Assembly (NCBI RefSeq): GCF_000321225.1
Contig: NW_004450398.1
Span: 702,675-766,674 of the forward strand
Source of the DNA: Odobenus rosmarus divergens
Taxonomy: Eukaryota; Chordata; Mammalia; Carnivora; Odobenidae
Reading direction: 5' to 3'
DNA: 64,000 nucleotides
Below are positions 44,082 to 54,918 of the stretch, one piece after another; the first letter of the stretch is position 1; each line of letters opens with the position of its first letter. The translations under genes and the position numbers were made by a program. The notes beneath the pieces are model-generated. The model searched no databases. It was not told where the DNA came from and was given only the letters and a program-made list of their open reading frames with translations.

Positions 44082-44790
44082 ACCAACCACCACCCTCACC
44101 AACCACCCATCTTCCTCCTCACCAACCACCACCCTCACCAACCACCCATCTTCCCTCCCCAACCACCCATCTTCCAACTCACCACCACCCTCACCAACCA
44201 CCCATCTTCCTCCTCACCAACCATCCTCCTCCCTCACCAACCACCCATCTTCCAACTCACCACCACCCTCACCAACCACCACCCTCACCAACCACCCATC
44301 TTCCTCCTCACCAACCATCCTCCCCCTACTCACCAGCCATGTTCCCCCAACTCACCAACTACCATCTCCTCCTTCCTCCTCACCAACCACCACCCTCACC
44401 AACCACCCATCTTCCAACTCACCAACCACCACCCTCACCAACCACCCATCTTCCAACTCACCAACCATCCTCCTCCCTCACCAACCACCCATCTTCCTCC
44501 TCACCAACCATCCTCCCCCTACTCACCAGCCATGTTCCCCCAACTCACCAACTACCATCTCCTCCTCTCCTCACAACCACCATCCTCACCAACTACCATC
44601 ATCCTCCATCCTCGCCATCACCACCCACCTCACAACCACCATTCTCACCATCAACAACCATCCTCCTCACCAACCATCAACCACCCTCTTCACCAACCGT
44701 CATCATCCTCACCAACCTTCACTACCAACAATCAACCACCATCATCACATCATCAGCCACCAACTATCCTAACACCATCACCACTATCCT
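44082..44790 (+). repeat. CCTCACCAACCA-type minisatellite
   Basis: About 700 bp are built from a few modules: CACCCTCACCAACCAC, CCATCTTCCTCCTCACC and CCATCTTCCAACTCACC. A longer unit holding CCATGTTCCCCCAACTCACC occurs at about 44338 and again 193 bp later, so a higher-order repeat of about 193 bp is present. After 44570 the array decays into CATCATCAC/ATCC text. All three plus frames lack stops over most of it, giving Pro/Thr/Ser/His-rich frames of 241-350 codons. I consider these artefacts of the repeat, not proteins. Confidence 0.95.
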
Positions 44791-44884
44791 CATTGTCATT
44801 TTCTTCATTTCACATTCTCCCTCTTTGTTTGGGAAACTCAGTTAACAAGAATAGAGCAGCATTCTTCTCTGAAAAAAACACAGA

Positions 44885-45060
44885 GCTGGAGGGTCATTTA
44901 GACCCAGGTTTGCAGTGTATTCCTGATACCGACCAGCTGTGCTACCTTAGGCAGTTCACTTCTCTGACCTCAATGTCCCCATCTGTCAACAGGGGTGAAA
45001 ATGCTTGTTCTCAGATCAGAACTCTGTATGGGAAAGGCTTAGTAGGTGCCAGTGCTTACT
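44885..45060 (+). repeat. MIR
   Basis: CATTTAGACCCAGGTTTGCA, GACCAGCTGTGCTACCTTAG, GTCCCCATCTGTCAACAGGG give a plus-strand MIR just after the minisatellite. Confidence 0.85.
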
Positions 45061-46470
45061 ATTCACAGTGGCCTTATGTACGTTTCTCATACTTAGTGTT
45101 TCATAAATAGATTAAAGTAAAAGCAGGCAGGGGAGGGGCAGACTTGGTAACATGGCTCATTGACTTCCGTGGTCTAGCATGTGGCTTCCTCTCAATCACA
45201 TGCTGCCAAGTGCAGCGTGTTTTCCTTTCCAGGATTCTGGCAACTGAGGTGTCAGAAGCTCACCTCCCTGTCAATCTTCTGTGGGCCCTCTGCCTCCAGA
45301 CCGGCCTCCTGTCATCTGGGCCACAGGGGACAAGCAGCAACATAACCCCAGAGGCCAGATTCCTGCTCCCCATCTCCACCATGCTGTGCTCACAGTCCTA
45401 ACACCGTCCTTCGAGACTTCCTGAGACCGCCATCCGTGCGCTACACACTTGTCACACAGTCCTCTCTCCACTGGCGCTGAAGAGCAGCCTCCATGCAGCC
45501 GCCAGCTTGCATGTCTGCTTTCCCGCTCCGACAGCCAGGGCGGTCTGACAGAATTTCACTCCGCGGGCAAGTCTGGCAAGGAGCTGGGATTCACAGTCTC
45601 TTGGGATGAGTCTGCCGGCGCCACAAGGAGATAACCTTTAAAGGTTGGATTCAAAATGCTTTTCTGTATTTGCAAGGGGTAGGGGAAAAAATCCGAAGCT
45701 TAAAGCAGAAGCCCCCCCACTTCCTACTTCATTCTGGGCCCAAGGCTACTGAAAGCCCAGCTCATGGGAAAACCAACAGTCCCCACGTCATGGGGGCATC
45801 CGTGCAGGTGAACACTTGCGGCGATGTGATAGCCCTCCCACACCAGCCCAATTCAAGTTCTGCAGATCCTAAGAGGGCTCACCTGTGCCAGGAAAGGCAT
45901 TTACTCACCAATGCACAGACTTGGGCTTTCCACCTCGCCCCGAGTTATTTTTTTAAACACAGAAATAAAAGAGTTATTATTCCCATGCCCTAGGTCCTGG
46001 GAAAATATTCATCACATAAACATAAATCATGGTAGCTGACATTTGAGCAGCTGCCTAATTGCTCATCAACTGTTTTCCCCGCACTACCTCCCTTCAACCT
46101 CAGTGTGTGCATGAGAGGCGGGCGGGGAGAGAAGCACCACCATGCCATTTCCCAATGAGGTGCCTGCAGCGCAGCATCCCCCTGTTTAGAAGCTCCGGTT
46201 CGGGTGTTCTAGACTCAGCAAAATAGGGACCAGCAAACCCCATGTTCAAATGCTCAACCAGGTGGAATGAAGGAGAGGGTGATCGGGTTCTGGATTCCTG
46301 CTGGAGAGGAACAGATTTCTAAGGCTGTGGGCCACCGTGTGCCTACATGCGGGTGTGAAGACTCACACCACATACATTCATTTCAAATCCCAGGCACAGG
46401 TGTGTGCCAAAGGTGCACACTTGTTTGGCTGAGCAAATGGTAAGAATGGCTGCACTCTCTGGGTCCCTCC
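45061..46470. other. Intronic sequence, no gene seen
   Basis: L2-like text near 45240-45560 (GTGCTCACAGTCCTAACACC). The remaining sequence shows no exon or named repeat. Confidence 0.4.
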
Positions 46471-46474
46471 CATT

Positions 46475-46665
46475 CACCGAGTAGGCTAAGCAATGCGCTA
46501 AGTACTTTAGAGACGTACGTGTTCATTTAAAGCTCTCAACAACCTTATGAAGGAAATAACATTCCTGAAGGTGAGAACACTGAGAATGATAAAGACCCCA
46601 CCATAAAAGGTCATCCAACTAGAAACTAAGAGGCAGATGGGGGATTTAAACTTGGACTGACTTTA
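46475..46665 (-). repeat. MIR
   Basis: AAGCAATGCGCTAAGTACTT, AAAGCTCTCAACAACCTTAT and GGTCATCCAACTAGAAACTA in reversed MIR order. Confidence 0.8.
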
Positions 46666-46811
46666 GAGTCCACATCTGAACTGCTAACTATCCCAGGTGC
46701 CTGAAATCCTGATGAACTCACACCTCAGACACATCACCTATTCTGCTCTCCATGGCCATTCTGCATGTCTCCACTACCATTCCCTCTCACCTGGGCTCCT
46801 GCAATAGTGAT

Positions 46812-46938
46812 CAGGTGGGCAGGTGGGGGGGGTGGATGAGTGGGCGGATGGGTGGATGGCTGGCTGGATTTGATGTGTGGGTGGACAGATGGATGGATGG
46901 GGCAGTGGATGGCTAGGCAAGCAAGCAGGCAGGCAGGC
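46812..46938 (+). repeat. (GGAT/GGCT/GCAG)n tetranucleotide tract
   Basis: Imperfect GGAT, GGTG, GGCT and GCAG/GCAA units over about 125 bp. An array of the complementary unit (ATCC) lies about 1 kb further on the same strand. Confidence 0.9.
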
Positions 46939-46979
46939 TTCACTAGAAAGCCTTGGAAGACCCAGCTGGCTGTAGCACC

Positions 46980-47420
46980 CTGAGCCTCTCTGCCTTCTCT
47001 CCCCCTCTCTCACTCCACCCCAACCATAGCAGCCTTCCAGCTCCTCTAAGGCACCAAGCTCTTTCCTGCCTCAGGGAAATTCCCTCAGCCTGGACTGTTC
47101 CTCTTCTGTTTACTTCATTAACTCCAAACTGTCCCTCAGGAATGAGCAGATGTTCTCAAAGAATCCCATTCTTACCCCCAGTTTAATTGGGCCCCTTCTG
47201 ATAATCTCTGGAACCTGTGTAGTATTTGTTCACAGCACATCCACAGTTTGTAATGATATATTTATCTCTGTTTTATGTACATTAACAGGTTTAAGGTCTC
47301 TTTTCTGGTAAAACTATAAACTCCAGTGGGTGGGGGGAGAGGGTGGGTATCACGTCCACAATGTTCACAGACCTAGCACAGTGCCTGATTCACAAGAATT
47401 CAATGAATCCTTATTGTCTG
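46980..47420 (+). mobile_element. L2 LINE 3' end
   Basis: CCTCAGCCTGGACTGTTCCT, TGTCCCTCAGGAATGAGCAG, CAGACCTAGCACAGTGCCTG and AATTCAATGAATCCTTATTG are the L2 3' end in order. Confidence 0.85.
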
Positions 47421-47870
47421 ACTTTCTTTTTGAAGGGCTTTATGCCCTCTCTTGCCAATCCTGAACTCTTACTCCCAGTACCTAAAGTGTTGGAGCAGGT
47501 GCTAGAACGGGGGCCCTGAGTGTGTATGGGTGATTATGGGAAAGTCTGGGGATTACAGGGGGAGGTGTAGGCCATCCTCGACTGCCAAACTCTAGAGAAC
47601 TAAACCACTACTTCACTGTGAAACAGCATATTACCTGGGGCAGATAAAACTTCCTGAACCAGGGCTGGGCCAGTTATCAACATGGAGGAAAGTGGTCTCA
47701 ATAAGCGAGAAAACTGAGGCAGGGCCGAGATAAATGACAAGAGAAATCATCCAGGAGGACCAAGGAGTTTAGGGAAGAGTAAACCAACAGTGTTCTCCAC
47801 AGTGAGAACTCTGATGAGAGGGGGCCTAACAGAATATTACTTTGGGTGGAGAACCGGAGTCAGGATGGTT
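47421..47870. other. Intronic sequence, no gene seen
   Basis: Mixed sequence between the L2 end and the ATCC array. No exon or repeat assigned. Confidence 0.4.
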
Positions 47871-47875
47871 CGTTG

Positions 47876-47972
47876 ATCCATCCACCATCATCCATCCATC
47901 CATCCATCCATCCATCCATCCACCAACCATCCATCCACCATCATCCATCCATCCATCCATCCATCCATCCAT
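47876..47972 (+). repeat. (ATCC)n microsatellite
   Basis: Two blocks of six to seven near-perfect CATC units, separated by CACCAACCATCCATCCACCA. Likely variable in length. Confidence 0.95.
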
Positions 47973-49190
47973 TGTGTAATGAGCCTACTCCCTTATTCCG
48001 AAGCACTGGAGATACAACAGCAAGCAAAAATGACACACAGCTGTGGCTTCGTGCAGCCGACCCTCTAGCAGGTGAACAACAGGTGTTCAGGTGAGCAGCA
48101 GTGCCTCCCAGAGCTGCAGGTCAGAGCCTCCACTGGGGGCCTGGGTCTAGACTTCAGTGGCAAGGTCCAGACTAGAGATATAAACATGGCAGTCATGACC
48201 AGGAGGACCACATGAGAACCTGGCTTGAGCCTAGGCCCCTGGCTTCAGCTGAGCCCCCATGGCGTGGAATGGGGCTTTGGCACACGCCTACCCTGCAGCA
48301 CCCTGCTCTAGGGGCAAGTCTCAGTCTCTCGTCCTAACTCTGCTGGCCGTGAGGAGCCCAGATGGAGCTTCCTCCAAGAAATACAAGGCTGGGGGCAGAC
48401 ACTATGTTGGCTGCTTCTTGCACGAGGGCCAGTCTCAAGATGGATGAGTAACTGTGTATCCACTTTTCATGCTGTGAATAAAATCCCCCCCCCCAAAAAA
48501 AGTCCTTTTTGCCCATGTAGACCAGAAATATGTGTCAGTTAAGTTCTTATAAACTTGGAAAGGGGCCTGAGAGGTCATCTGGTCCCTCCCACACAGAACA
48601 AGGTCAAATGTGGCAGGGGGCAGGGGTTTGTCAAGATCAGTACTTGTTGAGAAGACCACTCTGCCTTTGATCAGCTCTCCACATTCAATCTTCCTTATAT
48701 CAAGAAGTCAACGACCAAGACTATGTCTCCATCATTCACAATATCCCCAGCACCCAGCCCACTGCAGGATGGCTGGATAGATAGACAGATGAACAGACAG
48801 CTGGAGGGATCAATAAATGAACCAAAACCTACTTCTCTCCAATTTCCACTCACTGGTCTCCATTCTGTCCTCTGGAAGCAGTCTGGGAGTCCCGATAAAA
48901 ACCCTAGACTCGGGGTGGAGAGACAAGTAGTGAACCTAGCTCAATGCTTTTATTCTGAGACCCTGGATGAATTATTTACTCACCATTGTGAACAAATTCT
49001 TTCCATTTTAGAGGTGGGCAAAGACATCTATAAGATCTCAGGACTACGGTAACAACAAACAGAATAAGGTATACTACACTCCAGCAGGTCAACCAAGAAA
49101 CTGCTCGCTTCTCAAGCTTTGAAGGCCAGGTAACAGAAGAACACTCAGTAATTCTCATAAATCAAGCTAAAAGACAAGCCAGAGACTGAA
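47973..49190. other. Intronic sequence with an L2 tail
   Basis: An L2 3' end lies at 48700-48825 (ATATCCCCAGCACCCAGCCC, AGGGATCAATAAATGAACC). A C10A7 run sits at 48485. No exon. Confidence 0.5.
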
Positions 49191-49194
49191 ACGT

Positions 49195-49845
49195 ATAGTA
49201 CAAAGGATTACTATCCAAAGCACTCTTACACCTGGGTAATAAAGGAATGAACGATGCCATAAAACAGTAGGGAAAGGCACCAACAGACAATTCACACACA
49301 CACAAAATACAAAGGGCAAATTAAAGCACAGACCTGTGCTCACCCTCCCGAGCAGTAAGAAAAAGGCAAATTCAAATAGCAAGGAAATGTAATTCTTTTC
49401 CCTCTATCAGAATGGTGAAATTTTCAAGACTGATAATAATACCCAATGATGGCAAGGCCATGGGGACAAAATATTCTTTCACCTTGTTGGTGTGACTGAA
49501 AATTGGTTCAGCCTTGGGACGAGCAATGCAGCGAGGCCTATTACAATAAAAAATGTATACATTCTCCCCCTCAGCAAATTCACTTCTAGCTATTTATCCT
49601 CGAGACATGTCTACACTACGTACAAAGGGATCTGTATTAGAACAATCTGGCAGCTTTGTATGCGATGGCCAGGAAAAGAAAATCTAAATGTCCATCATCA
49701 GAATACTAAGTAATGGTTCCCTCATTCTAGGAAAGAACGCATAGAAGTTTAAAAAGAGGAAGGAAGAGATCTGTGTGCTCAGGAGGAAGGCATGTATCCT
49801 AGGATTCCATTTATGTTCAACAACATAAAACCGTAACAGCTTTTG
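49195..49845 (+). mobile_element. L1 ORF2-end fragment
   Basis: CAAGACTGATAATAATACCC, CACCTTGTTGGTGTGACTGA, GCTATTTATCCTCGAGACAT, ATCTAAATGTCCATCATCAG are degraded L1 ORF2 3' end phrases in plus order. Frames are broken. Confidence 0.85.
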
Positions 49846-49861
49846 ATGAATCCATGTAGAG

Positions 49862-50075
49862 CAGCAGTTTCCAACCTGGAGCAATGATGCCCCCAGGGGA
49901 CGTTTGGCAACATCTGGAGAGCTCTTGGGTAGTCACAGCTGGAGAGACAGTATGGGTGGTGACTGGGTAGTGGCCAGGAACACTGCTCAACAGCCTTCAA
50001 TGCACAGGTGAGCCCCCCTACAAAGAATTATCCCATCCACAAGGTCAACTGTGCTGTGGTGGAGAAACTCTGGGA
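49862..50075 (+). repeat. hAT-type non-autonomous DNA transposon relic
   Basis: GCAGTTTCCAACCTGGAGCA, GGGGACGTTTGGCAACATCT, GGTAGTGGCCAGGAACACTG, CAAAGAATTATCCCATCC and the end GTGGTGGAGAAACTCTGG. This is a common mammalian element; I am not sure of its MER number. Confidence 0.75.
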
Positions 50076-50529
50076 CAAAGTTGTCTTCTACCCAACTGGC
50101 TCTGGAGGCAAGCCCAGGCTGGGTACAACCTGAAGGCTTCCAAGGACGTGTGCAGGCACCGGTCCCCCTTCTGCTGGTAAGAGCACCCTCATTGTCCTTG
50201 GGGGAAAGACCCTGAATCCTACTGATAAGTTGTAGGAGTAGGTATAGAACCTGAAAGCATGCCATCCACCCAGACGCAGCCATCCGCACACAGGGCTAGG
50301 ACCACACCACCGCGAGTCTGCATCAGTTCCAGGAATGTTGCTGGCCTTGGAAGAGACACAGGTTTTCTCCACTGGGGTCCGCTGGGCTCAGGGGATATCA
50401 GCCTGTACGTGCGCACAGACGGAGCCAACATAGGGGAAAAGCTACTTCCTCAAAAGATGGGAGATGGAGTCCTCATGACACTGAATCCCTGAAATTCAAG
50501 CGTGTCTGCCCTTGGTATTTTCCGTTAGG
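50076..50529. other. Intronic sequence, no gene seen
   Basis: Mixed sequence with overlapping short open frames on both strands. Nothing recognised. Confidence 0.4.
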
Positions 50530-51000
50530 CAAGCTAATGAGTACCCTTTGTTATGTTTTGTTAGGACTCCAGGCTGAGTTACTCAGGGGACCGAAAGCTG
50601 TCAGCAGGAGGGAGGAGGGGACAGGGACAAAAGCAGAAAAACAGTCTGTCTGTTTTACAGAAACAGCAGCTCCCAAGCCCGCCCCCCGCCGAGATGACCC
50701 CCAGTTACTGTTAGCTCATTACAATACTAAGATCTCCTTCTACGGGTGGGGTTTTCCACCACTGTTTTGAACATACAATATATGCACTAGCATGTTGACG
50801 TGCTAAGAATGTTCCTAAGCAAAGTGCCTATGTAACAGAAAACGTAGAGATCGCTTATGTATCAAGCCCCCTGCCCCCACCCCTGATGTACTGAATAAAA
50901 GCTTCTAGCACTAACCCCAAAGAGACACAGCGCTTTGAGCACTATCTCCCTGCCTCCTTACTTGTGACAAGTAATACAAATTCTTTGCCTTCAACACTTC
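50530..51000 (+). repeat. Solo-LTR-like block (ERV relic)
   Basis: A retroviral LTR layout is visible: TTGTTAGGACTCCAGGCTGA at the left, a C-rich run near 50880, the poly(A) signal in TGAATAAAAGCTTCTAGC (50892), then GCACTATCTCCCTGCC and CTTGTGACAAGTAATACAAA. No viral coding region adjoins it. The family is uncertain. It is plus strand, antisense to SNX29. Confidence 0.6.
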
Positions 51001-52640
51001 TTTGGGTTGTGTTCCATGTAAGGCACCCCAAGTGGTGAACCCCTTGAGTTCTGCTCCAGTTTGGGCCGGTTCCCCTCTCCTACAACCAGGAAAGAGCAGG
51101 TGTATCTCGGGATTTAATGTCCTGGTCAGAAGAAGGGTGCTCAGCTCCTCTCCCACGCTGTCCCAGTTTGAGGAGCCCTGGCCTGGACGTGACCGGGATC
51201 ACATCAGAGGATCAGGCTGGGTCCGGCTGAGGTGACAGCTGCATCCTGAGGGCTTTGCCATCCAAGCCTCTGGGATTGCTCAGATTCAACTTCCACCACC
51301 GCCCTTGACCAAGACACAGTTCCCCCATGTAAACATGTCCATGAGGGAAAAGCCTGGGGACCAGCAAACAGAAGGATCAGAATGGGGGGGTGGGGGCGGT
51401 GCCCACCTGGAGGCTAGCTCCAGCTGGAATTCCGGCAGCAAGAGAAACCAAAGACATATGTGTGTGAGTAACGCCACTGGTCCAATTCGGTAACTAACTT
51501 AAATCCAAAACAAGGCTAAATCCAGCACCAACTAGGCAGTTCCCAGCTGGCCAAACTCTCATGTGCTGGGGCCTGGGCATTAAACGTTTCAGGCCTTTAT
51601 GGGGTCTCACTTAAACAATTCTGATGCAAATAGTAGGTCCTCGATAAACAGCTAAGCCTGGCATATAGCAGGACCTCAATAAAACAGCTTTGGGATGAAG
51701 AAAGGAATTATACTGTCAAAGAAAAAAATAGCCTTCCTGCTCGGGAAGATAGAAGCAGTAACAGAATAATGGTGACATATACGTCCAAAGGGAGGACAAC
51801 AGCCTGTTTGGTTTTTGCTTTCTGTTTTCGCCAGCATCGGGCTCTCTCAGAAGCCCTCAGCATCCCCCCGACAGCTGGAGGCTAACGTGCTGTGAACCTC
51901 AGAGGCGCTCGGGTGCTGGACTTGGTGGAGTGTTAAGTTCTCCGGGAAATAGACAGCAGGAGCAAAGGCCCGTGGTCCCAGGGGTTGCCCACCGCACAGC
52001 ACCGAAGCCCCGGCGGGCTGGGAGGACACCGGGCAATCCGAGGGCTCAACTACCTTTCCTGCCTGCTTCTGGGGCAACGGGTGTGGCAGGAGGGACCGGA
52101 CGCCAACGACAGAGAAGCACGTCTGCCTGCAAACCCACCCTTGTTTCCCCCGGCTAGGGCAGGGGCTTCCCAGAGCCCACAGCGCTGCAGCTGTGGGGCC
52201 GGTTTCTGTTTCATCCTCCTCTACTTCCCGAATCCCTCCCCGCTCTGCACCGCTACACACTGAGCAAGCCCAAGCACAGAGCTGCAGGTAACAGAATGGG
52301 AGGACCCGCGGGGGGAAGCCTCTGAGGAAAGAGGATGAAAAGGAATGGCTGAGGAGCCCGGGGCCTCAAGTCCCAACACGTTGCCCTCCTCCCCACCACC
52401 TGCAGCCTCATGCAGCCCACCTAGGCCCTGTGATCTATTATTAACAGGAGAAACAATGGATTCCCCGCATCACATGTGGAACTGCGCTCCGCTGGAATAA
52501 ACCTTCAGGATGGCTGCCCCGGGGGACATGGTTTCCTTTTGGGCGGGTCTTCCCAGGGCACTGCCATTCCCTTAAGCCAAGGGGACACCCTGTGGCCTCT
52601 AGGAAAGGGGACGTATTCGAGAAAGGAAGAGCTTTGCTGA
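51001..52640. other. Intronic sequence, moderately GC-rich
   Basis: Bases 51850-52260 carry more CpG than the surroundings, and open frames of up to 137 codons occur on both strands without domains. A G-rich run sits at 51383-51400 (GGGGGGGTGGGGGC). No exon supported. Confidence 0.4.
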
Positions 52641-53300
52641 AACAAAGCAACATTTCTTTTTAATACAAAGGAGACCTAATTAGTTGGGCCGTGCAGATGA
52701 AGTATTGTACACTGGCCAATGTTTCCGGTGGCTAAGTTCAAAGGCTGAAATTATTCCCATATAGAGGATTGATTTCAGCTCTACTTAAAACTAACAGTTC
52801 TTTTCAAAGGTGAAGATTTGAGGGTTCAGAAAATAAGTGTACCGACGTATTATTTCATACCAGTTTAGTGGCTGTAATATTTACCTAAGGAAAAAAGGCA
52901 GTTTTATTCTTGTTTTGGGGGGGTCTAACATCCCTTTATACACACTACAGCAGGATATTAAAAACGGTGGGCCTCAATCTTATTTGGAAGTGAGAGTATT
53001 TGGGAAATAAGATCAAATAACCACAAAGTAGTATAAACCAGGTACTAATTGATTAACAACAAATGTAACTCTATCACACAGAAGTGACAAAAAATCGAGC
53101 TCACAAGCTCAACGGTGTGTTATCACAGAGAGAAAGAGACAAAAACCCAGCAAGACCAGTTAGTAAATAGTTTTTCCCATTTTATTTGTTGCTATTCAAT
53201 CATTTTGTCCCTGGCTAGTGTCTGGGGCCAGCCAAGCATTAGCAGGAGCCAGAAGCATCAGAAATATTCATAGATGAAAACCTTAAATTGGGAAAGTTCT
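52641..53300. other. AT-rich intron, possible conserved element
   Basis: No repeat signature over several hundred bases. It contains GACCTAATTAGTTGGGC and GGCTGAAATTATTCCC. I infer a candidate regulatory segment with low certainty. Confidence 0.25.
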
Positions 53301-54720
53301 GGACATTGATTTTACTGGTGTTTTGAGAATTGTTCAAATGCTGCCATTTCCTCCAAGTGCCAGAGCACACCTGGCCCCCATCTCGGATGTGGGGGCCGAG
53401 TGTAGAAACCACAGCACTCAAAGGCATAAATCATTTTTTAAGAACTTGCATTCAACCCTGCCCAGGGACGGCACCCCTTGCCAGAATTCCTTGTGCAAAA
53501 TACAACTCTAAGCTCCTCCCCCCAATACGAAGAGTGAAAGCCCAAGCTCTGCCTGCAGCGGGTAAGCTAGCTTAGTTCCTCTTAGCATCCAGGAGCACCT
53601 TCTCCAAACCTCCGGGCAGGCTCTCCAGACCCTGACATTGCTCAAGGGAGCGGTTCTGAAGGAGCACCCCCTGAAACCCGTCTACGGCCCAAGCAGCCAC
53701 CACGAACCAGCACCTGCTCCGATAATTATCCAGAGCAAGAGCATCTCAGCCCGACTTGGGGGTCTGGAAGGCTTGGTGGATCACAAGACTGTGCCCTGCG
53801 GTGGGCCCCGAGCAGTTCGACAAGAACCAGCCGGCTGGGCTGCAGGTGTGCCCTCGCCCATCAACTCTGGGGTGCAGGCCAGGCCCCTCCCTTCAGAATG
53901 AAGCCACCCCCCCCCACTCGCCTCTTAGACATGTGACGAGCTCCACCCTCCTTCTCAGAACCTCTGCCAACTGGTACCTTGGGAGAAAATACTTGGGCTA
54001 AAAACGTGTTACTGAACGAGAGGCTTCTTGGTGCCTCTGTTGTCTCATCAATAAGATGGGGATAAGAAGAGTTTGTTCACAGGGCGGTTGTGAGGGCTGA
54101 GTGAGCTACTGAACAGAATGCACACAGATCAGCCAGAGGCAGCGGCCGCTGGTGGCTTCCCGGTGGGACTATCACGGTTACTGAGCTACCATTTGCTGTC
54201 TGTTCCCTCTGCCCAGCAAAGTTTCCCGAATGTTACTAGTCACATAACGCTGTCCCAAACTCTTGCTGTTTGCATGATCGTTTACTTAGTGTTGTTGTTG
54301 TTATTGTTTTAACTGGACTTTCTTTCTTCTTAACTTTATTTTAAAAGGAACATGCATCACCATGGTGGGTAGAAAACAGGATTCTGTGCCATAACTAGAA
54401 GGCAAATGTATAAATAAACACAATGAAAACAAAACAACGTGCATGATCAAGCTTAAGTCTGCTCCTGCCAAGGCGCTCCTCCGGAGCATCCCTGTCTCTG
54501 CTGAACAGCAAGATTTGAGGGTGCGGGCAGCAGAGGGGCCACACTCGGGGTCTCCCTGAGCTCCCTGCCCGGTAACCCCAAGCCAGGGAAGAGCTGAAAA
54601 ATGAGTGGCTTCCTCCCTGCAGGAGTTGGTAGCCATGTCCAGCCTCTGTCTTTCTAAAACCTGACCTGACACACAGAGTGGCCTGCTGTCCCACACTCCT
54701 TGAGACACTGTTCTAGCTGC
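53301..54720. other. Intronic sequence with a MIR piece
   Basis: MIR-like text at 54025-54120 (TGTCTCATCAATAAGATGGG, GGCGGTTGTGAGGGCTGAGT). No exon recognised. Confidence 0.45.
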
Positions 54721-54729
54721 CCACTGGCC

Positions 54730-54918
54730 CAGAGAACTTTCTGCCGCGACGGAAATGTGCTGTGTCTGTGCTGCCCCGCACAGTGGCCTCTAGCTGCCTG
54801 TGGCTGTTAAAGACACAAAATGTGGCCAGTCGGCTTAAGGAACTGCCCTTTTAATTTCATTACATTTTAGTTCCTGTAAGTTTAAATGGCTACACGTAGC
54901 TAGTGGCTGTTGTACTGG
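54730..54918 (+). repeat. hAT-type MER relic
   Basis: GAGAACTTTCTGCCGCGACG, GGAAATGTGCTGTGTCTGTG and CTACACGTAGCTAGTGGCTG match a common old hAT-Charlie relic whose ends read CAGTGCTGTCCAATAGAA in better copies. MER number not certain. Confidence 0.7.

Noticed and set aside
44082..44790. CRISPR-like array
   Set aside because: The units are short, directly adjacent and imperfect, with no constant repeat plus unique spacer pattern, and the genome is mammalian.
44039..45110. Long Pro/Thr/Ser/His-rich open frames of 241-350 codons in three plus frames
   Set aside because: They arise because the minisatellite unit lacks stop codons in every frame. Three overlapping frames with the same composition, no upstream promoter or splice evidence, and decay into ordinary sequence argue against a protein.
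51847..52260. Possible CpG island or antisense promoter
   Set aside because: CpG content is only moderately raised, with no clear core promoter or first exon.
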